Assembly: GCA_003521845.1 (NCBI GenBank)
Contig: DPHB01000004.1
Coordinates: forward strand, 76,644-91,316
Reading direction: 5' to 3'
Length of the DNA: 14,673 nucleotides
DNA from: Oceanospirillaceae bacterium
GTDB lineage: Bacteria > Pseudomonadota > Gammaproteobacteria > Pseudomonadales > Balneatricaceae
The notes under the pieces are model-generated. The model was not told the origin of the DNA, did not search any database, and saw only the letters and a program-made list of their open reading frames with translations. This document shows positions 1-6,867 of the stretch, piece after piece (positions within the stretch are counted from its first letter, which is position 1; every line of letters starts with the position of its first letter). A program made the translations under genes and the position numbers.

Positions 1-24
1 GTTCAAATCCTGCCCCCGCTACCA
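1..24 (+). tRNA. 3' end of a tRNA, probably initiator tRNA-fMet (5' part outside window)
   Basis: Only the last 24 nt are present. They show the last base of the 5' T-stem strand (G1), a TTCAAAT T-loop (2-8), the 3' T-stem strand CCTGC (9-13), the acceptor 3' strand CCCCGCT (14-20), discriminator A21 and an encoded CCA (22-24). The TTCAAAT loop and the CCCCGC acceptor strand match the initiator tRNA of E. coli and relatives except at the last acceptor base, which is T here and A in E. coli. The anticodon is not visible, so the identity is an inference. A terminator follows 8 nt downstream, so this tRNA ends its transcription unit. Confidence 0.75.
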
Positions 25-32
25 CTTTTAAG

Positions 33-67
33 AATCCGAAGTAGTTCGCTACTTCGGATTTTTTTAT
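33..67 (+). terminator. Intrinsic terminator after the tRNA, UUCG tetraloop
   Basis: A perfect 12-bp stem (33-44 with 49-60) is closed by a TTCG tetraloop (45-48) and followed by a T-rich tract (59-65). This is a textbook Rho-independent terminator on the plus strand, ending the tRNA transcript. The minus strand lacks a comparable T tract, so it is most likely unidirectional. Confidence 0.9.
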
Positions 68-305
68 TCCTTCGGTTTATGTGCCCGACAGCGTCGGGCT
101 CAGTTTTTTACCTTGTGCGGTCAAGGATAGGTTAGAGCTCACGCTCAAAAGCCACCTTTTATCCTCTGCTTCTACATATCATCTATAGCTTCTTGGTTTG
201 CTAACTTTGGCGGTGCCAAATGCTGCGCGTCTACTATAGTAAATCGGTAACATTGATTTGCATCATGGAATCATCATTCCGGACGGACATGCTATGGCTA
301 ACAGC
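68..305. other. Stretch without a recognisable gene
   Basis: No ORF here looks coding on either strand. The only structure I see is a GC-rich hairpin at 83-99 (GCCCGAC, loop AGC, GTCGGGC) with a six-T run starting four bases after it. It could be a second, weaker terminator for the tRNA unit or part of an unrecognised small RNA. The rest is unstructured sequence leading to the haemoglobin gene promoter. Confidence 0.5.
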
Positions 306-333
306 TTGTTTTTGTCTGGTTGGTGATTATATA
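306..333 (+). promoter_or_regulatory. Candidate sigma70 promoter for the truncated haemoglobin gene
   Basis: A -35-like TTGTTT (306-311) and a -10-like TATATA (328-333) are separated by 16 bp. This would place the transcription start around 340 and give a leader of about 45 nt before the ATG at 387. The region is AT-rich and several registers of the TATATATA run would fit, so the exact -10 is uncertain. Confidence 0.35.
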
Positions 334-386
334 TAGCGCTGAACTGTGCCGTTGGGGCATAAGGGCTAGTGATGGAGGAGGTGGTA

Positions 387-779
387 ATGCAAGGTGGGAA
401 GCAAAAGCTCTATGACTTGGTAGGTGGTACTGAGGTGATTCGGGAGCTGGTGGAAAATTTCTACGATATCGTTGAAAGTGACCCAGACGGTGAGCTGGTG
501 CATCAGTTGCATTTACGTGGCATGGGAATTAATCACTTGCGTAATGCTCAATTCGAGTATTTGTGTGGGTTTCTTGGTGGGCCGCAGCTCTATGTTGAGC
601 GTTATGGCCATGCCAATAACAGGAAAATTCATGAGCATGTAGAAATCGGTGTGCCTGAGGTTGAATCCTGGTTGAAGTGTATGGAGAAGGCTATTGATAA
701 AGTTGGCTTATCGGCAGAGATTCGTCAGCGCCTGATGGTTGTTTTCAGGCATTCGGCAGCAAGTCTCAAAGATATTTAG
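387..779 (+). CDS. Group II truncated haemoglobin
   Basis: A 130-residue globin of the truncated 2-on-2 fold, predicted to be a cytoplasmic haem protein that binds O2 or NO. Visible group II features are the N-terminal LYDLVGG (8-14), a B-helix FY pair (25-26), LGGPQLY (63-69), a GH motif (74-75) followed by His82 as the likely proximal haem ligand, and WLKCM with Trp95 at the G8 position typical of this group. The ATG at 387 is chosen because GGAGGAGG (374-381) lies 5 nt upstream; the GTG at 369 and ATG at 372 lie before or at that site. Length fits the family. The gene stands alone, 200 bp before the Rieske gene. Its physiological role (NO or oxidative stress, O2 delivery) cannot be read from the sequence. 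Confidence 0.88.
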   Translation: MQGGKQKLYDLVGGTEVIRELVENFYDIVESDPDGELVHQLHLRGMGINHLRNAQFEYLCGFLGGPQLYVERYGHANNRKIHEHVEIGVPEVESWLKCMEKAIDKVGLSAEIRQRLMVVFRHSAASLKDI

Positions 780-979
780 CTGCGCAAGGTGCCTGTTGCT
801 GGCACTCGTTTGAGAGGCTGTTCTGGCCGTGGCGGGTAAGCGTTTTCGCAGGCGCGTTAATACCCATTACAAAACCACAGTCTACCCCTAGTTTTAAATT
901 GTGCATTTGTGATTTACAGTTTGCCCCTATGTGATCGACAATGCCGAAATTAAGTATAAAACAAATCTAGGTCACTCCG

Positions 980-2119
980 ATGAATGCTATTTTAACCGGG
1001 CAGGCTGCAACCGCAGACTATGTTTCCCAACATCTTAATCATCGCGCATCAGGCCCACGCGTCGGTCAGGTGACGTTACCATCCGATTTTTATACCGATA
1101 GTGATCTGCTGCAATATGAATTGCAGACCATTTTTGATAAGGAGTGGATTTGCATTGGTCGCGAGGGTGAGGTGGCCGAGGTGGGTGATTATCTGACCAC
1201 ACAGGTGCTAAACGAACCACTTATTTTACTGCGTGATGAGCAGGGTGAAGTTCAAGTCTTGTCTAACGTGTGCCGCCATCGGTGTATGAAGGTGGCCAGT
1301 GGCAGCGGTAAAAAAGCGCGTGGCTTTTCTTGCCCCTACCACGCTTGGAGCTACAACCTAAAGGGTGATCTCGTATCGGCTCCACGTATGAAAGAAGATG
1401 GCTTTAAAATGGGCAATCATAGTCTGGCAAAAGTGAACTTTGAAATTTGGCAAGGCTTTGTTTATGTCAACTTGGATGGTAAAGCGGCACCATTAGCGCC
1501 GCGCTTAGGTGGGCTAGATAGCTTGCTAGGCAATTATCATACTGACCAAATGTTGCACTATTTTGCCGAAGAAGATGTATGGGAGTGCAACTGGAAGGCT
1601 TTGGTAGAAAACTTTATGGAAGGCTACCATCTTAACTATGTGCATCCAGAAACACTGCGCCCAGTGACGCCTACGTCCGGGGCAAAAAAACTGCCAGACG
1701 GTGAGGGCTATACGGCCTATGCGGCCAACTATAATCAAGGTTATGAAGCCAAGCGTTTTGGGCATGCAGATTTAACCGAAGAAGAGGCTAACCGTTCTAC
1801 TTTATTCTGCGTCTATCCATCGCACATTGCTTCCCAGTCACCACATTTATTGGTGTATATGACGATTCAGCCTTTAGCCGCAGATCGTTTGAAAATTCGC
1901 TGGGGTATGTCTATCCGTGATGAGGCCATGCGTGGCAAGGACATGGATGACTTGGTGGCTTTGTGGAAGCAGGTTAATAGCGAAGACAAGTTTAAGCTTG
2001 AGGGCTTGCAAGAAACCTATCGCTCACGTCATGCCGAGCCAGGTCCATTGGCCCCTGATGATTTGGAAGGCACTATTAAAGATTTCCATCGCTATTTAGC
2101 GCGTCAGCTATGTGCTTGA
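980..2119 (+). CDS. Rieske non-haem iron oxygenase, alpha (catalytic) subunit
   Basis: A 379-residue aromatic-ring-hydroxylating-type oxygenase alpha subunit. The Rieske 2Fe-2S site is C98-x-H100 and C118-xx-H121. The mononuclear iron site is ENFMEGYH...H, giving His217 and His222, with Asp336 in the C-terminal VNSEDKF as probable third ligand. The acidic residue expected to bridge the two centres is Glu214 instead of the usual Asp, as described for the carnitine oxygenase CntA, so a quaternary-amine or other non-aromatic substrate is possible but unproven. No ferredoxin, reductase or beta subunit lies nearby, so electrons must come from a partner encoded elsewhere. The start has only a weak Shine-Dalgarno sequence (AGGT, about 970-973). 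Upstream, TTTACA (913-918) with GACAAT (937-942), or TATAAA (955-960), are weak promoter candidates. Confidence 0.88.
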   Translation: MNAILTGQAATADYVSQHLNHRASGPRVGQVTLPSDFYTDSDLLQYELQTIFDKEWICIGREGEVAEVGDYLTTQVLNEPLILLRDEQGEVQVLSNVCRHRCMKVASGSGKKARGFSCPYHAWSYNLKGDLVSAPRMKEDGFKMGNHSLAKVNFEIWQGFVYVNLDGKAAPLAPRLGGLDSLLGNYHTDQMLHYFAEEDVWECNWKALVENFMEGYHLNYVHPETLRPVTPTSGAKKLPDGEGYTAYAANYNQGYEAKRFGHADLTEEEANRSTLFCVYPSHIASQSPHLLVYMTIQPLAADRLKIRWGMSIRDEAMRGKDMDDLVALWKQVNSEDKFKLEGLQETYRSRHAEPGPLAPDDLEGTIKDFHRYLARQLCA

Positions 2120-2138
2120 TATGTGTGCTGGCGGGAAT

Positions 2139-2351
2139 CTAGCCTTTTAGGGGCTTAATAAGATACTCAAGGCCGTTGGTCTTGAGTTCCAGCGCTAGCT
2201 GCATGAGTTGCCCAAGCTCCCCCTTGGGGAATTCTTTCTTGGCAAACCATAATAGATAATCTTCAGGCAGGTCGATGATGACACGCCCTTGATACTTACC
2301 AAAGGGCATGGTGACGCGTGCCAGTTTAAGTAGGCTTTCTTGTTGTAGCAT
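2139..2351 (-). CDS. DUF3820 family small protein
   Basis: A 70-residue protein with the DUF3820 pattern: MPFGKYQGR (15-23), IDLPEDYLLWF (26-36) and FPKGELG (41-47). Members are often annotated as putative quorum-sensing-regulated virulence factors, but the biochemical role is not established. There is no signal peptide or membrane segment, so it is probably cytoplasmic. The start lies 3 nt after the yaeQ stop codon, with GGAAAG as a ribosome binding site inside the end of yaeQ, so the two genes are almost certainly co-transcribed and translationally linked. It converges on the Rieske gene with 19 bp between stop codons, and no clear terminator is visible there. Confidence 0.85.
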   Translation of the reverse strand: MLQQESLLKLARVTMPFGKYQGRVIIDLPEDYLLWFAKKEFPKGELGQLMQLALELKTNGLEYLIKPLKG

Positions 2352-2354
2352 GAA

Positions 2355-2894
2355 TCAAACTTTCCAGGTGTCTGGTTTGATGCGGCAGTTGCCGATATCA
2401 CTGGATAGCCAAATTTCTTCATCTTGAATGGTGGCCTGTATAGTCATGCTACGTTCGGTCAACTGAGTTAAGGCGTCTACCTGATCACCTGGAATATTCA
2501 GTACATGTAAGTTATTGATACTGTGTACCTTGTTTTGCATTTGTTGCCACCAGATATCGGCGCTATTGCCACTGTAGGTATAGACATATACCTCTTGGCT
2601 GCGGCCACAAGCTTTGCGTAGGCGTTTTTCATCTGGCTGGCCGAGCTCAATCCACACTTCTATTTCATCACTTAGTGAGAGCTGCCAAATGTCTGGCTCA
2701 TCGTCCGTGCTGATACCTTTAGTAAAGGCAAGCTGTTCGCTAGCATGGCGGATAAAGGCCAGTATGCGTACCATCATGCGTTGTTCGTTTTCTGAAGGAT
2801 GGCGAGCAATGGTTAGGTTGTGGCCTTGGTAGTAGTGGCGATCCAAATCAGAAATCTGTAGGTCGGCCTTATGTATGGTGGCGTTCTGGGCCAT
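2355..2894 (-). CDS. yaeQ: YaeQ family protein
   Basis: A 179-residue YaeQ homologue of the usual full length. Recognisable conserved stretches are ATIHKADLQISDLDR at the N-terminus, ARHPSE (30-35), DDEPDIW (64-70), WIELGQPDE (81-89), IWWQQ (114-118) and the C-terminal MTIQATIQDEEIWLSS. YaeQ proteins have a PD-(D/E)xK nuclease-like fold. Overexpressed E. coli YaeQ was reported to compensate for loss of the transcription factor RfaH, but its natural function is unclear. It is the first gene of the pair with DUF3820. The ATG at 2894 has only a weak upstream purine stretch (GCGAG). I found no convincing -35/-10 pair in the short leader. Confidence 0.92.
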   Translation of the reverse strand: MAQNATIHKADLQISDLDRHYYQGHNLTIARHPSENEQRMMVRILAFIRHASEQLAFTKGISTDDEPDIWQLSLSDEIEVWIELGQPDEKRLRKACGRSQEVYVYTYSGNSADIWWQQMQNKVHSINNLHVLNIPGDQVDALTQLTERSMTIQATIQDEEIWLSSDIGNCRIKPDTWKV

Positions 2895-2938
2895 GGTTTT
2901 TTGCTCGCTATAAAAAGCGTGACTATAACCTATCAGCC

Positions 2939-2966
2939 AAAAAAAAGCCCGTCGTTAAGGCGGGCA
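2939..2966 (-). terminator. Terminator of the zwf-pgl-eda operon
   Basis: Read on the minus strand, a 7-bp stem (GCCCGCC with GGCGGGC-type pairing including one G-T pair; arms 2960-2966 and 2948-2954) is followed by nine T residues (2947-2939). It lies 37 bp beyond the eda stop codon and upstream of yaeQ on the same strand, so it insulates yaeQ from operon read-through. A weaker 6-bp inverted repeat (AGCAAT/ATTGCT, 2973-2995) precedes it. Confidence 0.85.
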
Positions 2967-3002
2967 AAATGAGCAATCAGTAATCTACATTGCTAGGAGA
3001 TA

Positions 3003-3650
3003 TTAATGCTTTAGCTGACAGGCTTGCACAGCAAGGGCTTGTATAGCCGCCCAGTTTTGCTGGCTAACTAGGTCGTGGGGTGTCATCCAGGTGCCGCCAA
3101 CGCACATGACGTTGGGTAACTGTAAAAATTGCTCCGCGTTGCTGGGCTTTACACCGCCTGTTGGACAAAATTTAAGGTTTGCCAAGGGACCATAGAAGGC
3201 TTTTAGTAGATCCACACCGCCCACAACAGCAGCTGGAAATAGTTTAAACCTCTCGTAACCTAATTCCATGCCGGCCATGGCTTCGCTTACGCTGGCTACC
3301 CCTGGCAAAAGGGGTATAGAAGCTTGCGCACCGTGAGCTAGTAGCTTGGGTGTGGCGCCAGGGCTAACAATAAAGTCAGCGCCAGCGGCAATGCAGGCAT
3401 CATATTGTTGGGGAGTTGTTACCGTACCAGCGCCGACAATGGCATCGGGTAGGGCTTGGCTAATTTGTTTGATGGCTTCTAGGCCGTAGTCATTACGCAG
3501 CGTGATTTCGAGCACTTTTAAACCGCCCTCCACCAAGGCTGTACAAATACCTAATGCTTGTTCGGCATGGTCCAGCTGGAGTACGGGTATGACCGGTGCT
3601 GTGGCACATATTTGATCTAGGCGCAGGGTGTGTTGCGTCATGTTATTCAT
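3003..3650 (-). CDS. eda: KDPG/KHG aldolase (Entner-Doudoroff aldolase)
   Basis: A 215-residue class I aldolase that cleaves 2-keto-3-deoxy-6-phosphogluconate to pyruvate and glyceraldehyde 3-phosphate, and probably also 4-hydroxy-2-oxoglutarate. The Schiff-base lysine is K136 in RFKLFPA. Glu48 and Arg52 in LEITLR and Thr76 in GAGTVT are the other expected active-site residues, all offset by three from the E. coli numbering. The protein forms a cytoplasmic trimer in characterised members. It is the last gene of the zwf-pgl-eda operon and starts 1 nt after the pgl stop. GGAG inside the end of pgl, 8 nt before the ATG at 3650, supports this start over the ATG three codons later. KDPG is also the inducer of HexR, so this enzyme removes the signal that derepresses its own operon. 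Confidence 0.96.
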   Translation of the reverse strand: MNNMTQHTLRLDQICATAPVIPVLQLDHAEQALGICTALVEGGLKVLEITLRNDYGLEAIKQISQALPDAIVGAGTVTTPQQYDACIAAGADFIVSPGATPKLLAHGAQASIPLLPGVASVSEAMAGMELGYERFKLFPAAVVGGVDLLKAFYGPLANLKFCPTGGVKPSNAEQFLQLPNVMCVGGTWMTPHDLVSQQNWAAIQALAVQACQLKH

Positions 3651-3651
3651 A

Positions 3652-4371
3652 TTAAGCGCTCCAAAAGATGCTTAGTGGTCGTTGTAGAAAAGCAAAGATA
3701 GGCATCTTGCTGGGGCTACGTAACTGCATAGCTTGTTGTAATGTTGCTAGCTTGTCTGTGCCAACAAGATGCAGGAACTTATGGCGCGACAAATGAATCT
3801 GCTGTGCCGTTAGGGTGATGCGTTGCTGAGGTGCTACTGGTGCGGTTGTTGCGGCACAAAGACTAGTGTTGACTTGTGCCATAGCATGAGCCAAGTTAGG
3901 GCAGTTGGGAAACAGTGACGCTGTGTGGCCATCATTACCCATGCCAAGCACAACGACATCAATGGGGCGACTGATGCGCGTTAACTGCTGATGACAAGAT
4001 TGGCAGCCTTCAAGGTTGCTAGGGGCGCCATTGTATAGTGGTATGAAGTTGGCGGCGCTGGCGGCGTTTTGAAGCAGGTTCTGACGTACCAGAGACGCGT
4101 TGCTGCTAGTGCTGGCTTCATTCACCCAACGTTCGTCCACTAGGGTTATGTCGACTCGATCCCAGGCAATAGCATGCTTACTCAAGGCGGCAAACATTGT
4201 CGTTGGCGTGCGGCCACCGGATACGGCTAGGCTTGCCCGTGGTTGCTGTGTCAATGCTTGCGCAAGGCAATGGGCAATGGCGGCGGCTAAGGACTCAGCA
4301 AGTTGCTTAGGGGTGTTTTGTTGATGCCAAGAGGTATGCTTTGGCAAATAGTCGGGTTTAGCAGTGTTCAT
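3652..4371 (-). CDS. pgl: 6-phosphogluconolactonase
   Basis: A 239-residue DevB/Pgl-type lactonase that hydrolyses 6-phosphogluconolactone to 6-phosphogluconate, the second step after Zwf. Family motifs are SGGRTP (51-56, phosphate loop), VDERW (78-82) and GMGNDGHTASLFP (143-155). The ATG at 4371 is chosen. It overlaps the zwf stop by 14 bp, and a longer frame would start at a TTG at 4395 with no ribosome binding site. No strong Shine-Dalgarno is visible for either start, which suggests translation coupled to zwf termination. The product is cytoplasmic. The ~40 residues before the first motif are Gln/Ala-rich, which is ordinary for the family. Confidence 0.94.
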   Translation of the reverse strand: MNTAKPDYLPKHTSWHQQNTPKQLAESLAAAIAHCLAQALTQQPRASLAVSGGRTPTTMFAALSKHAIAWDRVDITLVDERWVNEASTSSNASLVRQNLLQNAASAANFIPLYNGAPSNLEGCQSCHQQLTRISRPIDVVVLGMGNDGHTASLFPNCPNLAHAMAQVNTSLCAATTAPVAPQQRITLTAQQIHLSRHKFLHLVGTDKLATLQQAMQLRSPSKMPIFAFLQRPLSIFWSA

Positions 4372-5845
4372 GCCAGCGGTGTCCAAAAGCTTCAATCATA
4401 TCGTAGGCGGCGTGCGGGCCTTGTGTGCCGGCAGGGTAGGTGTGTAGGGATGATGCACTCTGTTCCCAGGTGGCGCGGATCTGGTCGCACCATTGCCAGG
4501 CGGCTTCCACTTCATCGCGGCGCACAAATAAACTCTGGTTGCCCTTTAGGGCTGCCAATAGTAAGCGTTCATAAGCGTCAGGAATACGGCCTTCGCCTTG
4601 GGTTTGGGCAAAGTCCAGATGTAATGGGTCGCGGCGCAGGCGCATACCTTTATCTATGCCTTGTTCTTTGGTGAGTGTTTGCAAAGAAATACCTTCATAA
4701 GGCTGCAGCCGAATCACTAATTTGTTTTTTGCTAGCGGCTCTTGGTCGGCATCGAAAATAAAATGCCGACTAGGGCGGAAGTGAACGATAATTTCTGTCA
4801 GTTTGCTACGCATGCGTTTGCCTGTACGCAAGTAAAAGGGTGTGCCGGCCCAGCGCCAATTAGCAATATCGGCACGCAAAGCCATATAGGTTTCGGTTTG
4901 GCTTTGCGTGTTGGCATCAGGTTCGTTCAAGTAGCCAGGTACGGATTGGCTATCATAATGCCCGTCGCCATATTGGCCGCGCACCACATAGTTGTTAATG
5001 GTGTGCGGTTGCATGGGCTGTAAAGCTTCTAATACACGCACTTTTTCGTTACGAATACTGTCGGTATCAAGGCGTGTAGGTGGCTCCATGGCAACCATGC
5101 AAAGTAGCTGTAGTAGGTGGTTTTGCACCATGTCGCGCATTTGGCCAGCGTGGTCAAAATAGCCCCAGCGCCCTTCAATACCAACTTCTTCAGCTACAGT
5201 GATCTCTACATAGCTGATATGATCGTGGTTCCATAGGTCAGCGAAAATAGGGTTGGCAAAACGCAAAGCCAAGAGGTTTTGTACGGTTTCTTTGCCTAGA
5301 TAATGATCAATGCGATACACCTGCCGTTCATCAAAGAATTCACCCACGGTGTCATTGATGTCCTTGGAGGAGGCCAGGTCGTGGCCGATTGGCTTTTCCA
5401 ATACGATACGGCTAGCTGACGTGTTGAGTTGTGCCCGACCTAGGTTGCGACAAATATCGCCAAAAATAGAGGGCGGCGTAGCGAGATAAAAAGTCACTAG
5501 CGGATCCCAATCAGCCAAGGTTGATTGCAAGCTTTGGTAGTCTTTGGCCAGGGTCATGTCTAGCTGGAGGTAGTTTAAACGTTGTAAGAAACGTTGTTTT
5601 ACTGCATCATCAAGATGCTCTTCTGGCACAAACTTGCCCAGCGCTTCGGCGGCAATTTGAGTAAATTCTTGGCACTTAAGTGATGATCGAGCAAGGCCCA
5701 GAATACGGGTTTCAGCGGGTAATAGTTCGGCTACATCCAATTGATAGAGAGAAGGTAATAGTTTGCGCAAGGATAAGTCACCTAAGGCGCCAAATAGAAC
5801 CAAGGATTTGCTGAACGATTGCGTGTTTGGGTTTTGTGTCTGCAT
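4358..5845 (-). CDS. zwf: Glucose-6-phosphate 1-dehydrogenase
   Basis: A 495-residue enzyme that oxidises glucose 6-phosphate to 6-phosphogluconolactone with NAD(P)+. The N-terminal Rossmann nucleotide loop is GALGDLSLRKLLPSL (19-33). Further motifs are EKP (150-152), the substrate-binding RIDHYLGKE (178-186), RDMVQNH (His243 as expected catalytic base) and LRTGKRM near residue 340. Full length for the family. The start is the ATG at 5845; the codon just before it is GTG but offers nothing better. The Shine-Dalgarno sequence is poor (AAGTG). It is the first gene of the operon and divergent from hexR, with a HexR-type operator 33 bp upstream of the start codon. In this arrangement Zwf and Pgl supply 6-phosphogluconate to an Edd that must be encoded elsewhere. 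Confidence 0.96.
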   Translation of the reverse strand: MQTQNPNTQSFSKSLVLFGALGDLSLRKLLPSLYQLDVAELLPAETRILGLARSSLKCQEFTQIAAEALGKFVPEEHLDDAVKQRFLQRLNYLQLDMTLAKDYQSLQSTLADWDPLVTFYLATPPSIFGDICRNLGRAQLNTSASRIVLEKPIGHDLASSKDINDTVGEFFDERQVYRIDHYLGKETVQNLLALRFANPIFADLWNHDHISYVEITVAEEVGIEGRWGYFDHAGQMRDMVQNHLLQLLCMVAMEPPTRLDTDSIRNEKVRVLEALQPMQPHTINNYVVRGQYGDGHYDSQSVPGYLNEPDANTQSQTETYMALRADIANWRWAGTPFYLRTGKRMRSKLTEIIVHFRPSRHFIFDADQEPLAKNKLVIRLQPYEGISLQTLTKEQGIDKGMRLRRDPLHLDFAQTQGEGRIPDAYERLLLAALKGNQSLFVRRDEVEAAWQWCDQIRATWEQSASSLHTYPAGTQGPHAAYDMIEAFGHRWHEHC

Positions 5846-5877
5846 CACTTAAAATAGCATTTTATGATAGTAATTGA

Positions 5878-5892
5878 TGTAATAATACTACA
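5878..5892. promoter_or_regulatory. HexR operator (15-bp palindrome)
   Basis: TGTAATAATACTACA consists of half-sites TGTAAT and ACTACA around a 3-bp centre and fits the published gammaproteobacterial HexR consensus TGTART-N3-AYTACA exactly. It lies just downstream of the predicted zwf transcription start and overlaps the -35 region of the predicted hexR promoter. Bound HexR could therefore block zwf-pgl-eda and also hexR itself, with KDPG relieving repression. A second imperfect dyad, GTAATATTAC (5932-5941), preceded by TGTAA, might be an auxiliary site. Confidence 0.78.
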
Positions 5893-5903
5893 CAAAAAGC
5901 CTA

Positions 5904-5909
5904 TATAAT
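5904..5909 (+). promoter_or_regulatory. -10 element of the hexR promoter
   Basis: A perfect TATAAT on the plus strand, 68 bp upstream of the hexR ATG. No good -35 hexamer sits 17 bp upstream: the corresponding positions (5881-5886, AATAAT) lie within the HexR operator. This fits a weak, autorepressed promoter but is inferred from sequence only. Confidence 0.5.
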
Positions 5910-5932
5910 AGATTGATATGCTAAAATGTAAG
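5905..5932 (-). promoter_or_regulatory. Candidate promoter of the zwf-pgl-eda operon
   Basis: On the minus strand CTTACA (5932-5927) and TATTAT (5910-5905) are separated by 16 bp. Transcription would start near 5898, giving a leader of about 52 nt that contains the HexR operator at its beginning. The -10 overlaps the opposite-strand hexR -10, so the two promoters are back to back. Confidence 0.45.
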
Positions 5933-5977
5933 TAATATTACGTAATTAATGAATTTTTGTTTGCAGGAGTGCAACCT

Positions 5978-6850
5978 ATGAACCCAGCCGATAATTTGCT
6001 GGATCTTCTTAATACCCAATTAGATAGCTTAAATAGATCGGAACGCAAGGTCGCGCAAGTCATTCTCAATGACCCTCAAGAAGCTACGGGGCTGAGTATC
6101 GCTACCTTGGCCGAACGTTCAGCGGTATCTGAGCCTACAGTGAACCGTTTATGTCGTACTTTTGGGGTGAAGGGGTTTCCCGATTTCAAAATTCGTTTAG
6201 CACAAAGCATGGCGAGGGGGACACCTTATATCAGCCAAAATGTTGACATAGACGATACGGCTGAAGTTTATACGGACAAGATATTTTCTAGCTCTATTGC
6301 TAGCCTGGATGCTACCCGACGCAAAGTGAACCCTGCGATGGTGGAGAAAGCCGTTGATTTTCTTAGCCAGGCGCAACAGATTTTGTTTTTTGGTATGGGG
6401 GCTTCGGGCGCGGTCGCACAAGATGCCCAGCACAAGTTTTTCCGCTTTAATATTCCGGTAGTGGCGCATAATGATCCCCTCTTGATGCGCATGCAGGCAG
6501 CAGCTTGTCGCCGAGGTGATGTGGTGGTGCTCTTGTCGTTTACCGGACGCACTAAGGAAACCATTGAAATTGCGCACTTAGCCCGTCAGGCTGGCGCCGT
6601 AACTATTGCCGTAACCGCGCCTGGTTCGCCCTTGTCTGAGGCAGTGAGTATGGCCTTGGAAATTGTGGCACCAGAAGATACCGATGTGTATATGCCTATG
6701 CAATCGCGCTTGATTCAGCTCACCTTGTTAGATGTGTTGGCGACCGGTGTTATTTTGCGCCGCGGCGAAGATTTTCAAGACCACCTGCGTGGTATTAAGC
6801 AAAGCCTTGTGGATACTCGGCTAGCGCCGCAGGCCACGGAAGAATGTTAA
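5978..6850 (+). CDS. hexR: HexR, RpiR-family regulator of central carbon metabolism
   Basis: A 290-residue transcription factor with an N-terminal helix-turn-helix (about 37-62, LAERSAVSEPTVNRLCRTFG) and a C-terminal SIS sugar-phosphate domain (about 125-255, with GMGASGAVA at 140-148 and LLSFTGRTKE at 185-194). Ser143 and Ser187 sit where serines bind KDPG in characterised HexR proteins, and Arg57/Arg60 lie in the recognition helix. It represses, and in some gammaproteobacteria also activates, glucose catabolic genes and is released by KDPG. The ATG at 5978 is chosen for AGGAG (5965-5969) 8 nt upstream; a TTG at 5957 precedes that site. It is divergent from its expected target operon. The downstream lipoprotein gene is probably co-transcribed (17 bp gap). 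Confidence 0.94.
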   Translation: MNPADNLLDLLNTQLDSLNRSERKVAQVILNDPQEATGLSIATLAERSAVSEPTVNRLCRTFGVKGFPDFKIRLAQSMARGTPYISQNVDIDDTAEVYTDKIFSSSIASLDATRRKVNPAMVEKAVDFLSQAQQILFFGMGASGAVAQDAQHKFFRFNIPVVAHNDPLLMRMQAAACRRGDVVVLLSFTGRTKETIEIAHLARQAGAVTIAVTAPGSPLSEAVSMALEIVAPEDTDVYMPMQSRLIQLTLLDVLATGVILRRGEDFQDHLRGIKQSLVDTRLAPQATEEC

Positions 6851-6867
6851 AGGAAGAGTAAAAAGCT

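Noticed and set aside
789..805. GTGCC/GGCAC hairpin after the haemoglobin gene as terminator
   Set aside because: A 5-bp stem with a 7-nt loop and no real T tract is too weak to call.
4372..4395. Eight-codon N-terminal extension of pgl from a TTG start
   Set aside because: It lies fully inside the zwf end, has no ribosome binding site, and the ATG at 4371 gives a family-typical N-terminus with a 14-bp coupled overlap.
4303..4674. Long ORF (123 codons) on the plus strand antisense to zwf/pgl
   Set aside because: It lies opposite two well-conserved enzyme genes, is Arg/Gly-rich as shadow frames often are, and has no recognisable domain.
6197..6577. 126-codon minus-strand ORF inside hexR
   Set aside because: It is opposite the conserved SIS domain coding region, with no ribosome binding site or family resemblance; a shadow frame.
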